64,000 nucleotides of DNA, from positions 15,454,001-15,518,000 of the forward strand of contig CM049395.1 of NCBI GenBank assembly GCA_026929865.2. Reading direction: 5' to 3'. Source of the stretch: Hyperoplus lanceolatus (Eukaryota; Chordata; Actinopteri; Uranoscopiformes; Ammodytidae). The notes beneath the pieces were generated by a model. It saw nothing but the letters and a program-made list of their open reading frames with translations, made no database searches and was not told where the DNA came from. Of this stretch, positions 1-11,073 are shown in pieces. A program made the translations under genes and the position numbers. How positions within the stretch are numbered: position 1 is the stretch's first letter; each line of letters begins with the position of its first letter.

Positions 1-482
1 CATACTTACCAACGTAAGAGCTGTTTGCAAAAGCACTTTCCTCATACTGGCTAACATCAATTCAAGTAAACGTGTTAAGAAAAGCTATAACAAGCTCAAA
101 ACGAATTTAAAACACAAGTATATTTTTATACTAAAGTATTACAACTAAAACAAACCTTGTCCCTCTTCGGAGGGTGCTAATATATTCAACCTTAGGCATT
201 TACCCCTTTATTTTTACTGCGTATACACTCTATAGGCAATTGCGGCAGGTTAGCAGAAAGTGCAACACCATAAACTTTCAAAATTAAAGTCTCTCTAATC
301 AAAGCAGAAAATAAAACAATATTAGCTTAAACTAGATACATATGTCGTAAAAACAACAACATTACTGTTTAACAGGGTTGTCTCTTGTTTAAGGCAAAAA
401 TATGAATTGTGACTGAACACGTTTAATCCATGTGAGGGAATTTACTCCACACTTTACATTTTAAGCTTCTTTTGTTCTTTGA

Positions 483-1148
<666 letters not shown>

Positions 1149-1212
1149 CAAACCACATGTGACCTAGACCAAAGCTTTCATAAATTATGTTATTAGAAAA
1201 AAATGTGTCTGC

Positions 1213-1218
1213 AATAAA
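1213..1218 (+). terminator. Polyadenylation signal of afg2b
   Basis: AATAAA lies about 65 bases after the afg2b stop codon, with a GT/T-rich stretch 20-50 bases downstream. This supports transcript 3' end formation before nmes1 begins. Confidence 0.6.
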
Positions 1219-1449
1219 ATGTGTAAAACTTAAACTTTGTGTCTGTTTTTTTTTATTCTTTTTTTAAGTTTTAACCAAGACAGAATTTAATGCTTGAGAT
1301 CCACACTTTGAAATCCTCTACAAGCACATTGACATTCAGTGTTGAAATGTGGCCACAAGAGGGAGCTGTCAACTCAGATGATGTATTGATCATCAGCTCA
1401 GTGGCTCTGTGTTATTGAACTGAAACTCCACTGGTGCATTTCAGTGCAG

Positions 1450-1564
1450 GAAGTGCTGTCTGTCTACGTGCCTTTCACCTCGTACAACCTCTCATCCAGC
1501 CTACATCAGCTGCCATCACAGGATGCTGCACTGAGAGACTTCAAGGACTTTGCGACGACAACAG
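1450..1564 (+). other. Candidate non-coding 5' exon of nmes1, or alternative 3' exon of afg2b
   Basis: A good acceptor (pyrimidine tract, then CAG ending at 1444 or 1449) is followed by about 115 bases and a clear donor (ACAACAG then GTGAGA at 1565). It has no ATG, so it could be a 5' UTR exon of nmes1. One frame stays open through the whole exon and is in phase 0 with the preceding afg2b exon if that exon used the donor after GCACAGCAG at about 1119. Which transcript uses it cannot be settled from sequence alone. Confidence 0.4.
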
Positions 1565-1669
1565 GTGAGACCTGCCAGACTGCACACTTGTTGAATAGAA
1601 TTCACTGGATGGACTCTTATTGTGGAAATATTTGTACATTGATTTCTTTAGGCATTGAGGAACTTGAAA

Positions 1670-2509
1670 ATGGTTGGATTTTTTCAAATGTTGAGAAAGA
1701 AGAAGGAGGTGAGCCATTTACATTTGTACTATGTTCAATGTTATTTTGTAATGTGGATATTCATTTATTTTTTTAATATTATGATTTTTCTTTTTTTAAA
1801 TATAAAAAGTTTTGTTTTTATTCCAGCTGATCCCTCTGATAGGGTTCATGGCTTTTGCTGCAACAGGAGCCACCTCAGCTGGGATCTACTTTCTATTCAA
1901 TAAAACTGATGTTATGTGAGTGTTTATGCATTTAGCTTTTTTTTTTATCATTTTGATTAATTATATTCCATTTGTGTTTATTTTAATATATTATGTACTT
2001 CAAATTGCATCTCCCCTTCTGTTTTCATATGTTAATTTAATCCTCTGGCATGTTAAAAGAAAAGGTAAATGATGTCACATTTTCATTTCTTGTGATTAGT
2101 TTGAACAAGACCAAAAACCCAGAACCATGGGAGAGAGTGGACCCATCTAAACCCCAAAAGGTAATATCTGACATTCCTACCCGTCTCCAAACCTTTTACA
2201 TTGTTGGAAGCTTGTTATTAAGCCTGTTCGTTTCCTTATTGGCACTTAAAATAAAAGCAGCATCCTGCAGGGTGCAGCTCGCTGAGTCACTGAGGAAGAA
2301 TTGGTATCTAAGTAATAAGTTAATAAGTTATCTATGTTTTGGTCGGTACACGGCACTGTGCAGCTTCTCATGTTACTTGTTAGTTGTATCGCTTGCAGTT
2401 AGGTTACGTGAAGCCCTTTCTTTTCTTCAATTCACTGCAGCTCATCACCATCAATCAGAAATGGAGACCAGTGGAGGAGCTGCAGTTGGTGAAAAGCCTC
2501 ACCAAGTAA
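1670..2509 (+). CDS. c15orf48: NMES1/C15orf48-like mitochondrial small protein (MOCCI, NDUFA4 family)
   Basis: The coding exons are 1670-1708, 1827-1915, 2100-2160 and 2441-2509, giving 85 residues with a TAA stop (the human protein has 83). The start ATG lies 18 bases into an exon with an acceptor at 1651. The protein opens with MVGFFQMLRKKKE, continues with one hydrophobic segment (about residues 14-36, LIPLIGFMAFAATGATSAG), and carries the diagnostic NPEPWERVDP and LITINQKWRPVEEL motifs. The family protein (NMES1, MOCCI or COXFA4L3) is a paralogue of the complex IV subunit NDUFA4 and replaces it during inflammation. Introns are short. The 3' UTR carries the miR-147 hairpin, as in mammals, and runs to the AATAAA at 2870. 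Identification is strong because motif order, length, neighbours and embedded miRNA all agree. Confidence 0.93.
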
Positions 2510-2567
2510 ACAAAAAGGGGGCGGGGCAGCCTCCAGGAAGCATCCACAGTCTGTCTACGTTTCTGCG

Positions 2568-2654
2568 CCCCATCAGTCTAACAGAATCCTTTCTGCACAG
2601 ACTGGGATGCTCTTACGCTCAGTGTGCGGAAATGCTTCTGCTCCACTGGTGGGG
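2568..2654 (+). ncRNA. mir147: miR-147 precursor hairpin
   Basis: The stem pairs 2568-2577 (CCCCATCAGT) with 2645-2654 (ACTGGTGGGG), with one G-U pair, and continues through the arms CAGAATCCTTTCTGCACAG and GTGTGCGGAAATGCTTCTGC. The predicted mature 3p strand is 2622-2642 and matches the known miR-147b sequence over its first 21 bases, seed included. It lies in the last exon (3' UTR) of nmes1, its position in mammals. One transcript therefore yields both the small protein and the miRNA, two products known to act together in inflammatory responses. Confidence 0.93.
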
Positions 2655-2869
2655 TTTCACCCAGCTCTGTAGTGGCCTTGCCCAAGGACATCCACTCGCA
2701 ACAGTAGAAACCTATGGTACAAGTCTCCATTATTGTTACTCTGCATTTCTGTGATTACAGCTAGCAGAGAGCTCTATTTTCATTGGTCGTCATGTAAGCA
2801 CATACAGTAGATGTGAATGTACAATAATGTCAAAATGTTAAAGACTCAATGTATAGGTATGTAAATGTA

Positions 2870-2875
2870 AATAAA
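2870..2875 (+). terminator. Polyadenylation signal of nmes1
   Basis: AATAAA lies 360 bases after the nmes1 stop, followed by a T-rich stretch. It places the end of the host transcript downstream of the miR-147 hairpin. Confidence 0.55.
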
Positions 2876-2889
2876 TGTGTGATCATATT

Positions 2890-3393
2890 TAACTTTCTTC
2901 ATCAGCGTGTTGCTTTTGTACTCAAATGATCAGGAAGGTTTTAATGTGTTTATGTAGGTTTATTTGTTCTAAGGGAAGTGTTGCATTCCCTCTTTTAATC
3001 ACAAAACACAATGAAAGGACATAGATTTTCATTGGCCTTCTTCACAGCAGATATTTTGACTTATTGAAGTAGGAAAGCACTGGTGTTCCTGATAACAATG
3101 ACAATGGGTCCATTATCTTCAAGTGTGAAATTGAGTAGACATTCATACCACCGGGATCCTGTAAACAATGAAGCTACATGGAATTCAGCCATGTTTTCCT
3201 GTGGTGAGACGTAAAAAATGCCCCATCATCGCTCCAAAACTATTTTAATGTCCCACATGATTCTGCTATGTGATATGATCCTACAATACCAAATGTGAAA
3301 ATAGTCCTCGACAAATGCACATTTTACTCCCGTTTGAGTAAGATTACACAGTGCCCAGGAAATTCATGAGCATTTTTTTTAAGTGAAACTATA
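2890..3393. other. Intergenic DNA, nothing recognised
   Basis: AT-rich sequence between the nmes1 3' end and a DNA transposon. I see no exon-like or repeat structure in it. Confidence 0.5.
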
Positions 3394-3395
3394 TA

Positions 3396-4690
3396 GGAGA
3401 GAGTGGCCTAAGTTGTGCAACTTTTCACTCAAAGTGACTTTAAAGTAAGGCCTTGACAGTAAAGTCTCCAACTCAAATATGTACATATATTTCTGGGTGT
3501 TGTGCATCCCTGGCAATAACAACTTTGGATCTGGAATAAACTGTTGAAGAAATATAGCTTTCGGAAAAAAAAGTTGTCTTGATGCACAACTTGCCCCCGG
3601 TGTGGTGTAAGTTGTGCGGTTGGAGAGAATACCATGGGGTGAATTGTGCCATTGATATATATCTCATAAACTGTAATGCAAGACAAATCCATTAGACAAT
3701 CACTTATTTAAGGTGTATTTAAAGTAAATAAAGTAAATAGTTGACAAAGATTGAAGGTCAATTTTATTAAACAAGGCCTAGCAGATCTAATGGTTTTACC
3801 TGCAAAGCTCACAATGACAAAGTCACCATCATCATCTTTCTGGCCATCTGAACTCTCATCAGTGGTGTCGTTAAGTGGAATTGAGATGTCACTCTCTTCT
3901 GAGCTACTGTAGACAATCACTTTCTTTTGGTGACCAGCGTATACAGCCATGCCACTGGCACAACTCTCAGAAATGTACTTTGCACTAGTTGCTCCGTGCT
4001 TGTGGAACCAACTGCCACCTGACAAATGTGATTCCCTTACATTTCTGCCTTTAAATCAAGGCTCAAAGCCCATATGTACACCCTGGTGTTTCCTCTCCAT
4101 TAACTATCTTACCTTTGCACTACTATCTGTGTTCATGTGGATGTATGGGCTTTACGTTTTTTCTTTTGGTTATTGTTATTTTATCTTCATTGTTTACCTA
4201 CTGAATGCACTATGTACAGCACTTTGGACAGTGCAAACTGTCATAAATGTGCTTTTATAAATACATTTTACTTACTTATTTACTTATAACTCACCCAGGC
4301 CCTTTGGAACAAATCACCCCTTATCCCAGAAATTTGGATAATAAGCATGATGCAGCAATTTAGGGCTGACATCGTGCTAACTGTATAGACTCAAAATGTA
4401 GCATACGAAAGCACTAAAACATGTGTCAAATGTGTTAAAACTTGTCTATAATTGTTCAGACACAATAATCAAAAAACCTTGATCATGGAAATTTTACTTT
4501 GAAAGGCAAAACACAGTTTTTTGAGCTTAAATGTGCTTATATCTTATTCCTTGTGTCTCCCTTCTTTACAGGATGAGTCAAATGGATGGCTCTTCTTAAA
4601 TATGTGGTCACATTTCCAATTTCTTCCACGGTTTTCTAGAAACAAGGGGTGGCACAACTTCCAAAATGCACAACTTAGGCCACTCTCCCC
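3396..4690. mobile_element. TA-flanked DNA transposon with 25-30 bp terminal inverted repeats (degenerate)
   Basis: The left end (GGAGAGAGTGGCCTAAGTTG from 3396) and the right end (reverse complement GGGGAGAGTGGCCTAAGTTG from 4690) are near-identical, and each is flanked by TA (3394-3395 and 4691-4692). This is the pattern of a Tc1/mariner/pogo-type insertion of 1295 bp. A minus-strand remnant at about 3708-3950 has an acidic Ser/Asp-rich stretch followed by DGDFVIVSFAGKT. That resembles C-terminal tails of fish transposon proteins, but no catalytic core remains. A LINE tail has inserted inside it. The superfamily call rests on the TA duplication only. Confidence 0.7.
3949..4290 (+). repeat. 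5'-truncated LINE tail (L2/CR1-like)
   Basis: A frame at 3949-4260 starts with a block like the C-terminus of fish L2/CR1 reverse transcriptase ORFs (FALVAPCLWNQLP). Then come TGTACAGCAC and GTGCTTTTATAAATAC, as in the 3' UTR of these elements. A short tandem tail (ACTTACTTATTTACTTA) ends near 4290. It is 5'-truncated and interrupts the DNA transposon around it. Confidence 0.6.
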
Positions 4691-4692
4691 TA

Positions 4693-6021
4693 AGTGACAC
4701 ACGTTGAAAGGTATTGTTCATAATTTTAGGGAATGCACTTTCTGTCTTTAAGGTAATAAGCTCAGACAGCTAAAGGTAACACAATCCACCTGCCAGCACC
4801 TTTTATAGCACACTAATATTAACTATAGCTAAAGTTGTATCTTGTTTGTTTAATGTGTTCAAAAACTGTTAAAGGAAGTTATTGCGCCTGGTCAAAATAA
4901 AAGTTGAGAAAGTGACTATCTGCAGAAAAACCCATAAACCTGTGGATTATTATACTTTGGTTTATGTGAGGATTCAACAAATGATATAAAAAATAGTGAG
5001 ATTTAGAGGTGCAGGTGGTCTGATTTGTGTGACCTCCAAACAGAGCTGGGCAGTTTCCCCATTTCTTGTCTTGATGCTATGCTTTTGCCTGATGGCTCTA
5101 TTTATCATTTCATGGCTATTAGTGTTATAACATAACAGGGGTATCAATATTCTTGTTTAACTCTCAGCAAGAAAGCCAAGAAGTCTAATTCCCGGATCGT
5201 TGAATAAATCCTTAAAAATCATCTTTCTTAAAAACACATGTGCTCATGGCTGAGTTCCACAGAGAGGATGGGGACATCAGAATGTGTTGAGAAAGTGACT
5301 AATGCATTGTTAGTTTGGTTTTGATTAACGCCCACCTATTCTTCCAAGTTGTGTTTATGTCTAGTAAACATGCCATTAAATAGACTTTTTTCTCATCAGA
5401 CAGTTTGACTTAAAGCAGAAACAGAACAAGTGCAACTACTAACAATGATGGCTCCTCGTCATTTAGCCAGTTCATGAGCTCAAGAACAGCCACTAAAATG
5501 TCCTATATGTTTAAATATGGAATGTATTTGATGATAGGAAATACAAAATAACAACACATTTTCAATCATCAAGAGTAAAACACAACAAAGCCTAAAAGGT
5601 TAATTTCTATTGTTGTTTCACAGTATGGTGAGGTTGTTCTGTCAATGGCTGTTTACATAGTCAATAATACACTTCTAAAACATTGCCTTTTCATTCATCT
5701 TCACATTTTGTCAAAGAAATGCTGTCAGGATATGTCTGCATGTTGTTTTTGGACACAAAAGTGATGAGGTGTGTTCAGCTGGGCCAGCTGTAAAGTACTG
5801 TAATTGATGCCATCTGAGCAATCGGCAAATGCTCTCATCAACTTAGTTTATGGCTGTGTGATCATTCATTGCTCCATTTGTGTTTCCTAATCAGAGTCAA
5901 TGCTTTTAATGCCCATCTTGTATCAAAACCATCAGAAAACATCTGACTATGACACAGCACTGCTGCACTGTGAATCAGGAAAGGTTTTTAGTGAATTATT
6001 AAACACGCAAACAGGGAAGTG

Positions 6022-6080
<59 letters not shown>

Positions 6081-8039
6081 CATAGGACTTATTTTTCCTG
6101 GTCTGGATGAGTTGCTTTTATTAAAGACACCGTATTCTTATTTACTTAAACTAACATGCATGAAGGGTGTTTTGACACTTTCACTTTAGCTGTTGCATTT
6201 TGGATCCCCTCCAGCATGCTTATCTGCATGCAACATAGATGCTTGGCCATTTCATAGCATCAGAGAATGTAAACAGAAGGTTCTGAGGACAAGCACATGG
6301 ATGGAGGGCATTTTATTTGTATCATGTTGTTGTCAAATATTATGTATGAGCAGAGAGGTGTCTCAGAGCTTATTTTTCAATTATCAAGCTATGTGCAACT
6401 GAATGGTTATTTAGGGAAACAATGACACACAAGAGGAAGGATATAGTGTGAGCTGTTGGAATTTGTGTACGTGCACTTTATGACACCACAGACCATGTGA
6501 CATTGCAAACAACAAACCAAAAAAGCAGGTATTGCTTACCCAGTGCATGTGAATGGAGAGATGGAATTCCCCATGTGCTGTCAGTGATGGTGTGACTTGT
6601 AGAATCAGTTTCAAATATATTCCTTTTGTTTATTTAAGGCTCTGGTCTACTGGTTTGGATACATGTGACCAACAGTGTTCATTAGGCAGGGCAGTCAGGT
6701 GGATGCTGTCGTTTATTGGCCCTGCGGTAATGAAAGCAGAGGCGTTGCCGTTGGCTCAGTGATTTTATATTTAAAGCACCTGGAAACTGAGGCACTCCTA
6801 GTTTACTCATGTTATCAATAGTAAACACAGTTGGCCAGTAGCGGTGTTTCCAGTTTAACGACACTATACATTCCTCAGTGGAGTGGCTGTATAATCCCTG
6901 TCTTCTGAATAAAATAGCTTTTCAGTAGCTTAGCTCTTTAATTGATCAAGTAGCACGGCCTGAAATAAAACTGCTAAGCATCAGTAGGTGACCCCACTAG
7001 GAGTTGTCCTAATAAACATATTTCAAACTGCCAAATATATAAATAGATTATACAGTATTATATCACATTACCTAAGATTAGAAAGGAAGGATGGATTGAG
7101 ACACTTCGCATAAATGGTTAGAAAAAATAATGAAGCAATAGAAACAATAATAGAAAAGGGGGGAATCATATACAATTACAAAATTGACAAACAATTTATC
7201 ATAAAACATATATGAGAAAAAGAATGGCTATTTTCTGAGTATACACTGTTTATAAACAATTGAACAATTCCTGTCTGACAATCTGTTTGACTGGCATGTA
7301 ACATGACAAGTGTTATCTATATTATTTACATGAACATATGTTAATCTATCAAGTTCGACTTAATGAACCTTTTTGGATTGTTTGACTGACATGTTTATTG
7401 ATCACTGAGATATTGACTTGGAATGAAATTGGTTCAATGTGTAAAAAACAAAACAAACAATGCTTTTGCCATGTTGCTTAAGCTCAGCTTGTTACATGTT
7501 TCTGTAGGGTAGCTGCTTCAGTGTAGTGAAACTTCATTGAATTGACTTTACCATGTTATAATAAACCCTTGATATGTCAAGATTTATAGCATTTATATTA
7601 ATGTTGTGTTAAAAGCCTTAAGCAATTGATGTTTAAAAATGTGGTGAATACATAGGCTACAGTATGATCCATCATATAATTACAATAAACCTTCAGTATT
7701 TTTGTTCATACTAATCCTGAGCTTTGACAAGTTAGAACCAATTCAAAAACATTCAGCCAAATATTTCTGTACTTGTTCTTCAATGTTCATATTTTATAGA
7801 ACATAAATGTTAATAAAATTAAATAAAATAACAGTTTCAAAACATGGGCTTTGGCTATTAATGTGTGCTATGTGATACTGCTCAACCCTTCACTTAGAAA
7901 ATAGTTATAGGCGACGTGTAATGCAAACTATATATTAATGTTATCTTACCAAGATGATCGTCATGAAAATGATTTCTTAGCTTATGTAGAACACCACCAC
8001 CTAGTGTTGAAAAGTTGCAGCAACATATTGAGCACACCA
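4693..8039. other. Long AT-rich intergenic stretch
   Basis: No exon with convincing splice sites or codon pattern was found. Short open frames (for example 6193-6402 and 6553-6762) have no recognisable protein content. The only clear feature is the GA microsatellite at 6025-6080. Confidence 0.5.
6025..6080. repeat. (GA)n microsatellite
   Basis: About 28 GA units with one interruption (AGCGAG) near the right end. Confidence 0.95.
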
Positions 8040-8041
8040 TA

Positions 8042-8796
8042 GAGCTGTTAAGCGGAAGTTTCTTACTTCCGGGGCATGGGACCTATCGGCTCGAAAAATT
8101 ACAACGGTAGTCAATGGAAAGAAATGTATTATTTTCTGGTCCCAGTCATGAAATGCCTTCGATTACACATATGTTTTGTATGGATTTAGATGGTATTTTT
8201 TGGTGCAAAGAATGGAACAATTTAGCGAGTAGAAGCTGGATACGGTCAGGTTTTGTGCAGAGCGCTTTTGTGGACTACAGCTCTTCGCTGCTCTTGACAC
8301 TTATGATATACGTCACCACCACTGGCACCTGATTAGCTCAGAAACATGGCTGTGTCTTTAATGCACTTTACCGCCTTCTTTCAATGACAAGACAAAAGTC
8401 TTTAGCGTGGCGAAAATCACTACACAAGTGGACATGTGGAGTTTCAATTTCTCGAGTGGGGAGATTGTTGGCGTTGTCCACGCCAGCCATTAGCATTAGC
8501 ACTGTCAGTCGAGAAGTGGAGGGAATGTGTTGAGGTGACGTCACAGAGGCGACAAGACTTGTAGTTGTTCTCGTAACATTTTTTCAAAAGCCGTTAGACG
8601 AATAATCATACAACATACCGTCAAACTCTTCACATGAAAAATGATCATTTAGACCCATACAAAACATATATGTAATCCAAGGCATTTAATGACTGGGACC
8701 AGAAAATAGTAGATTACTTTCCATAGACTCCCATTCATTTTTTTTCAGCCGATAGGTCCCATGCCCCGTAATTCCGCCACTTCCGCTTAACAGCTC
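8042..8796. mobile_element. Fold-back MITE with long inverted arms and TA target site
   Basis: The ends are GAGCTGTTAAGCGGAAGT and its reverse complement, flanked by TA at 8040-8041 and 8797-8798. The inverted similarity runs well beyond the tips. GGGGCATGGGACCTATCGGC lies on the left at about 8075-8094 and, inverted, on the right at about 8749-8768. A further inner block (TTTTCTGGTCCCAGTCAT on the left) is mirrored near 8690-8710. Arms are thus about 160 bp on each side of a unique middle. No transposase is present, so it is non-autonomous. Confidence 0.8.
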
Positions 8797-8798
8797 TA

Positions 8799-9463
8799 TT
8801 GCATGCAGTCATCATGAGACATCTCACAAATGATCTCAAATTAGGTTTTATTAGCCTTTTTACACTTTCAAATTAGTTTATTTTCTTAAGTTGAAATTTA
8901 AAATGAAAATACAACATCTGCAGCAACAGTGATAATGAACAGTGAAAATAACTGTCCACATTTGAGTGAGGCTTTAAATGTTTATTGTGAGAAATTGGGT
9001 AAATCATTTGTGCAAAAAAAGAATGTTTCAATGTCCTAACTTGAACTTGTCAACAGAAGTGTAGCACTTGGAGACAATAAAGATTAAATACTTTATTAAC
9101 ACAATACAGTGATTCAGTTCCTGATCGGCCTTAATGATTAATACCAGAGATGTGCATGAAGGTTTACCATGAACCCTCTCACAGCCTCTCAACACTTCAA
9201 AGGTAAAACATTCTAAGATTTCCCAAACCTGTCTGCATTAATACACTGTCAGTAAATGATATGAAACAAGCAGAGTATAGAGTGTACGGCTAAAAGAACA
9301 CAGAAGTCGGTCCAACTGTGGCAGCATCAACCCCTATTCAAAGTCAGTAACACTTTGATTGTCATCTACCTGCTGGCCACAATCAACTAAAAATATAAAA
9401 AGTGCTAAAAAAAAAGCCAGTGTCAAAAGTGTTGGTATTTTAAGTGTCGTCAGTACTGCAAAA
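8799..9463. other. Intergenic DNA, nothing recognised
   Basis: AT-rich spacer between the fold-back MITE and the Tc1 element. No coding or repeat structure was recognised. Confidence 0.45.
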
Positions 9464-9689
9464 TACAGTCCCCTCCATAAGTATTGGAACAGTGAGGCCA
9501 ATTCCTTTATTTTTGCTGTAGACTGGAAACATTTGGGTTTGACACCAAAAGATGAATATGAGACAATAGCTCAACATTTCAGCTTTCATTTCCAGGTATT
9601 CACATCTGGATCTGATACACAACTGAGAAGATATACTTTTTTGAAAAGGAACACCACATTTTTAGGGAAGCAAAAGTATTGGAACAGAT

Positions 9690-10128
9690 AGACTTTAAAT
9701 AAATTAAAGTAAATAAATCATGATATTTTGTCGCAAATACTTTGCTTGCAATAACTGCATCAAGCCTGTGACCCATTGACATCACAAAACATTTGCATTC
9801 TTCTTTTGTGATGCTTTTCCAGGCCTTTACCGCAGCCTCATTCAGTTGCTGTTTGTTTTGGGGGGTTACTCCCTTCGGTCTCCTCTTTAGCAGGTAAAAT
9901 GCATGCTCTATAGCATTTAAGTCTGGAGATTGCCTTGGCCAGTCTAAAACCTTCCATTTCTTGCCCCTTATGAACTCCTTTGTTGTTTTTGCAGTTTTTT
10001 TTTGGATCATTATCTTGCTGCATGATGAAGGATCTTCCAATCAGTTTGGTTGCATCTTTCTTTAAATTGGCAGACAGAATGTTTCTGTAGACTTCTAAAT
10101 TCATTTAGCTGTTGCCATCATGTGTTAC
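9690..10128 (-). pseudogene. Tc1 transposase, 3' half, inverted fragment
   Basis: On the minus strand the sequence reads MQQDNDPKK, then after small frame breaks RQSPDLNAIEHAF, then the C-terminal block MSGHRLDAVIASK-like (seen as MSMGHRLDAVIASK). These are the second Asp and the Glu of the Tc1 DDE catalytic triad and the family C-terminus. The N-terminal DNA-binding half is absent. The fragment mirrors the plus-strand copy that follows it. Confidence 0.8.
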
Positions 10129-10690
10129 TGTGTTGTTGTCAAGATGAACCTTTACCAAAGTGATGGAAAGGGTAAAGTTTGGAGAAAGAAAGGATCTACT
10201 CATGATCCCAAACATACAGGCTCATCTGTGAAACACGGTGGAGGCAATGTCATGGCTTGGGCTTGCATGGCTTCTTCTGGGACGGGCTCATTATTCTTCA
10301 TTGATGATGTAACACATCATGGCAACAGCAAAATTAACTCAGAAGTTTACAGAAACATTTTGTTTGACAATTTAAGGAAATATGCAACCAAACTGATTGG
10401 AAGATCCTCCATCATGCAGCAAGATAATGACCCAAAACACAACAAAGGAGTTAATCAGGGGCAAGAAGTGGAAGGTTTTAGACTGGCTAAGTCAATCTCC
10501 AGACTTAAACGCTATAGAGCATGCATTTTACCTGCTAAAGAGGAGAATAACCCCCTAACACAAACAACAACTGAAAGAGGCTGCGTTGAAAGCCTGGAAA
10601 AGCATCACAAAAAAAGAATGCAAAAGTTTGGTGATGTCAATGGGTCACAGGCTTGATGCAGTTATTGCAAGCAAAGGATTTGCGACAAAA
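10120..10690 (+). pseudogene. Tc1 transposase, 3' half, plus-strand fragment
   Basis: An open frame at 10120-10656 covers the middle of a Tc1 transposase: HGGGNVMAWACMASSGTGSL, then a catalytic-Asp region MQQDNDPKH. After that the frame shifts, so the expected SPDLN-IE block is read as unrelated residues. It lacks the helix-turn-helix N-terminus and cannot encode an active enzyme. Confidence 0.82.
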
Positions 10691-11073
10691 TAGTACGTTT
10701 TATTCACTTTAATATATTTAAAGTCTATCTGTTCCAATACTTCTGCTCGCCTAAAAATGTGGTGTTCCTTTACAAATAATGATATCTTCTCAGTTGTGTA
10801 TTGGATCCAGATGTGAATACCTGGAAATGAAAGCTGAAATGTTGGAGAGGCACCTATTTGCAGACCCATGGGGGAAACAATTGAAAGTGGAGCTCCACCG
10901 GAAGCCACGCCCCGAACTCATTTCATTGGTCAGAATTGTAACCTACTCTGAATTTGTTGTCTTCTTTTTGTTTTACTGCCAGAGTTCACCTAGCGGTGAA
11001 TAATAATACACAGTTTCCACCGGTTATGATGCTAGTAAACAGTAAAATACGTCAGTTTGTTAAGGGTCCCAAG

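Noticed and set aside
2050-2754. 234-codon plus-strand frame across nmes1 exons 3-4 and the miR-147 hairpin
   Set aside because: It only overlaps true exons and reads through an intron. The spliced NMES1 frame fits the family exactly and this one does not.
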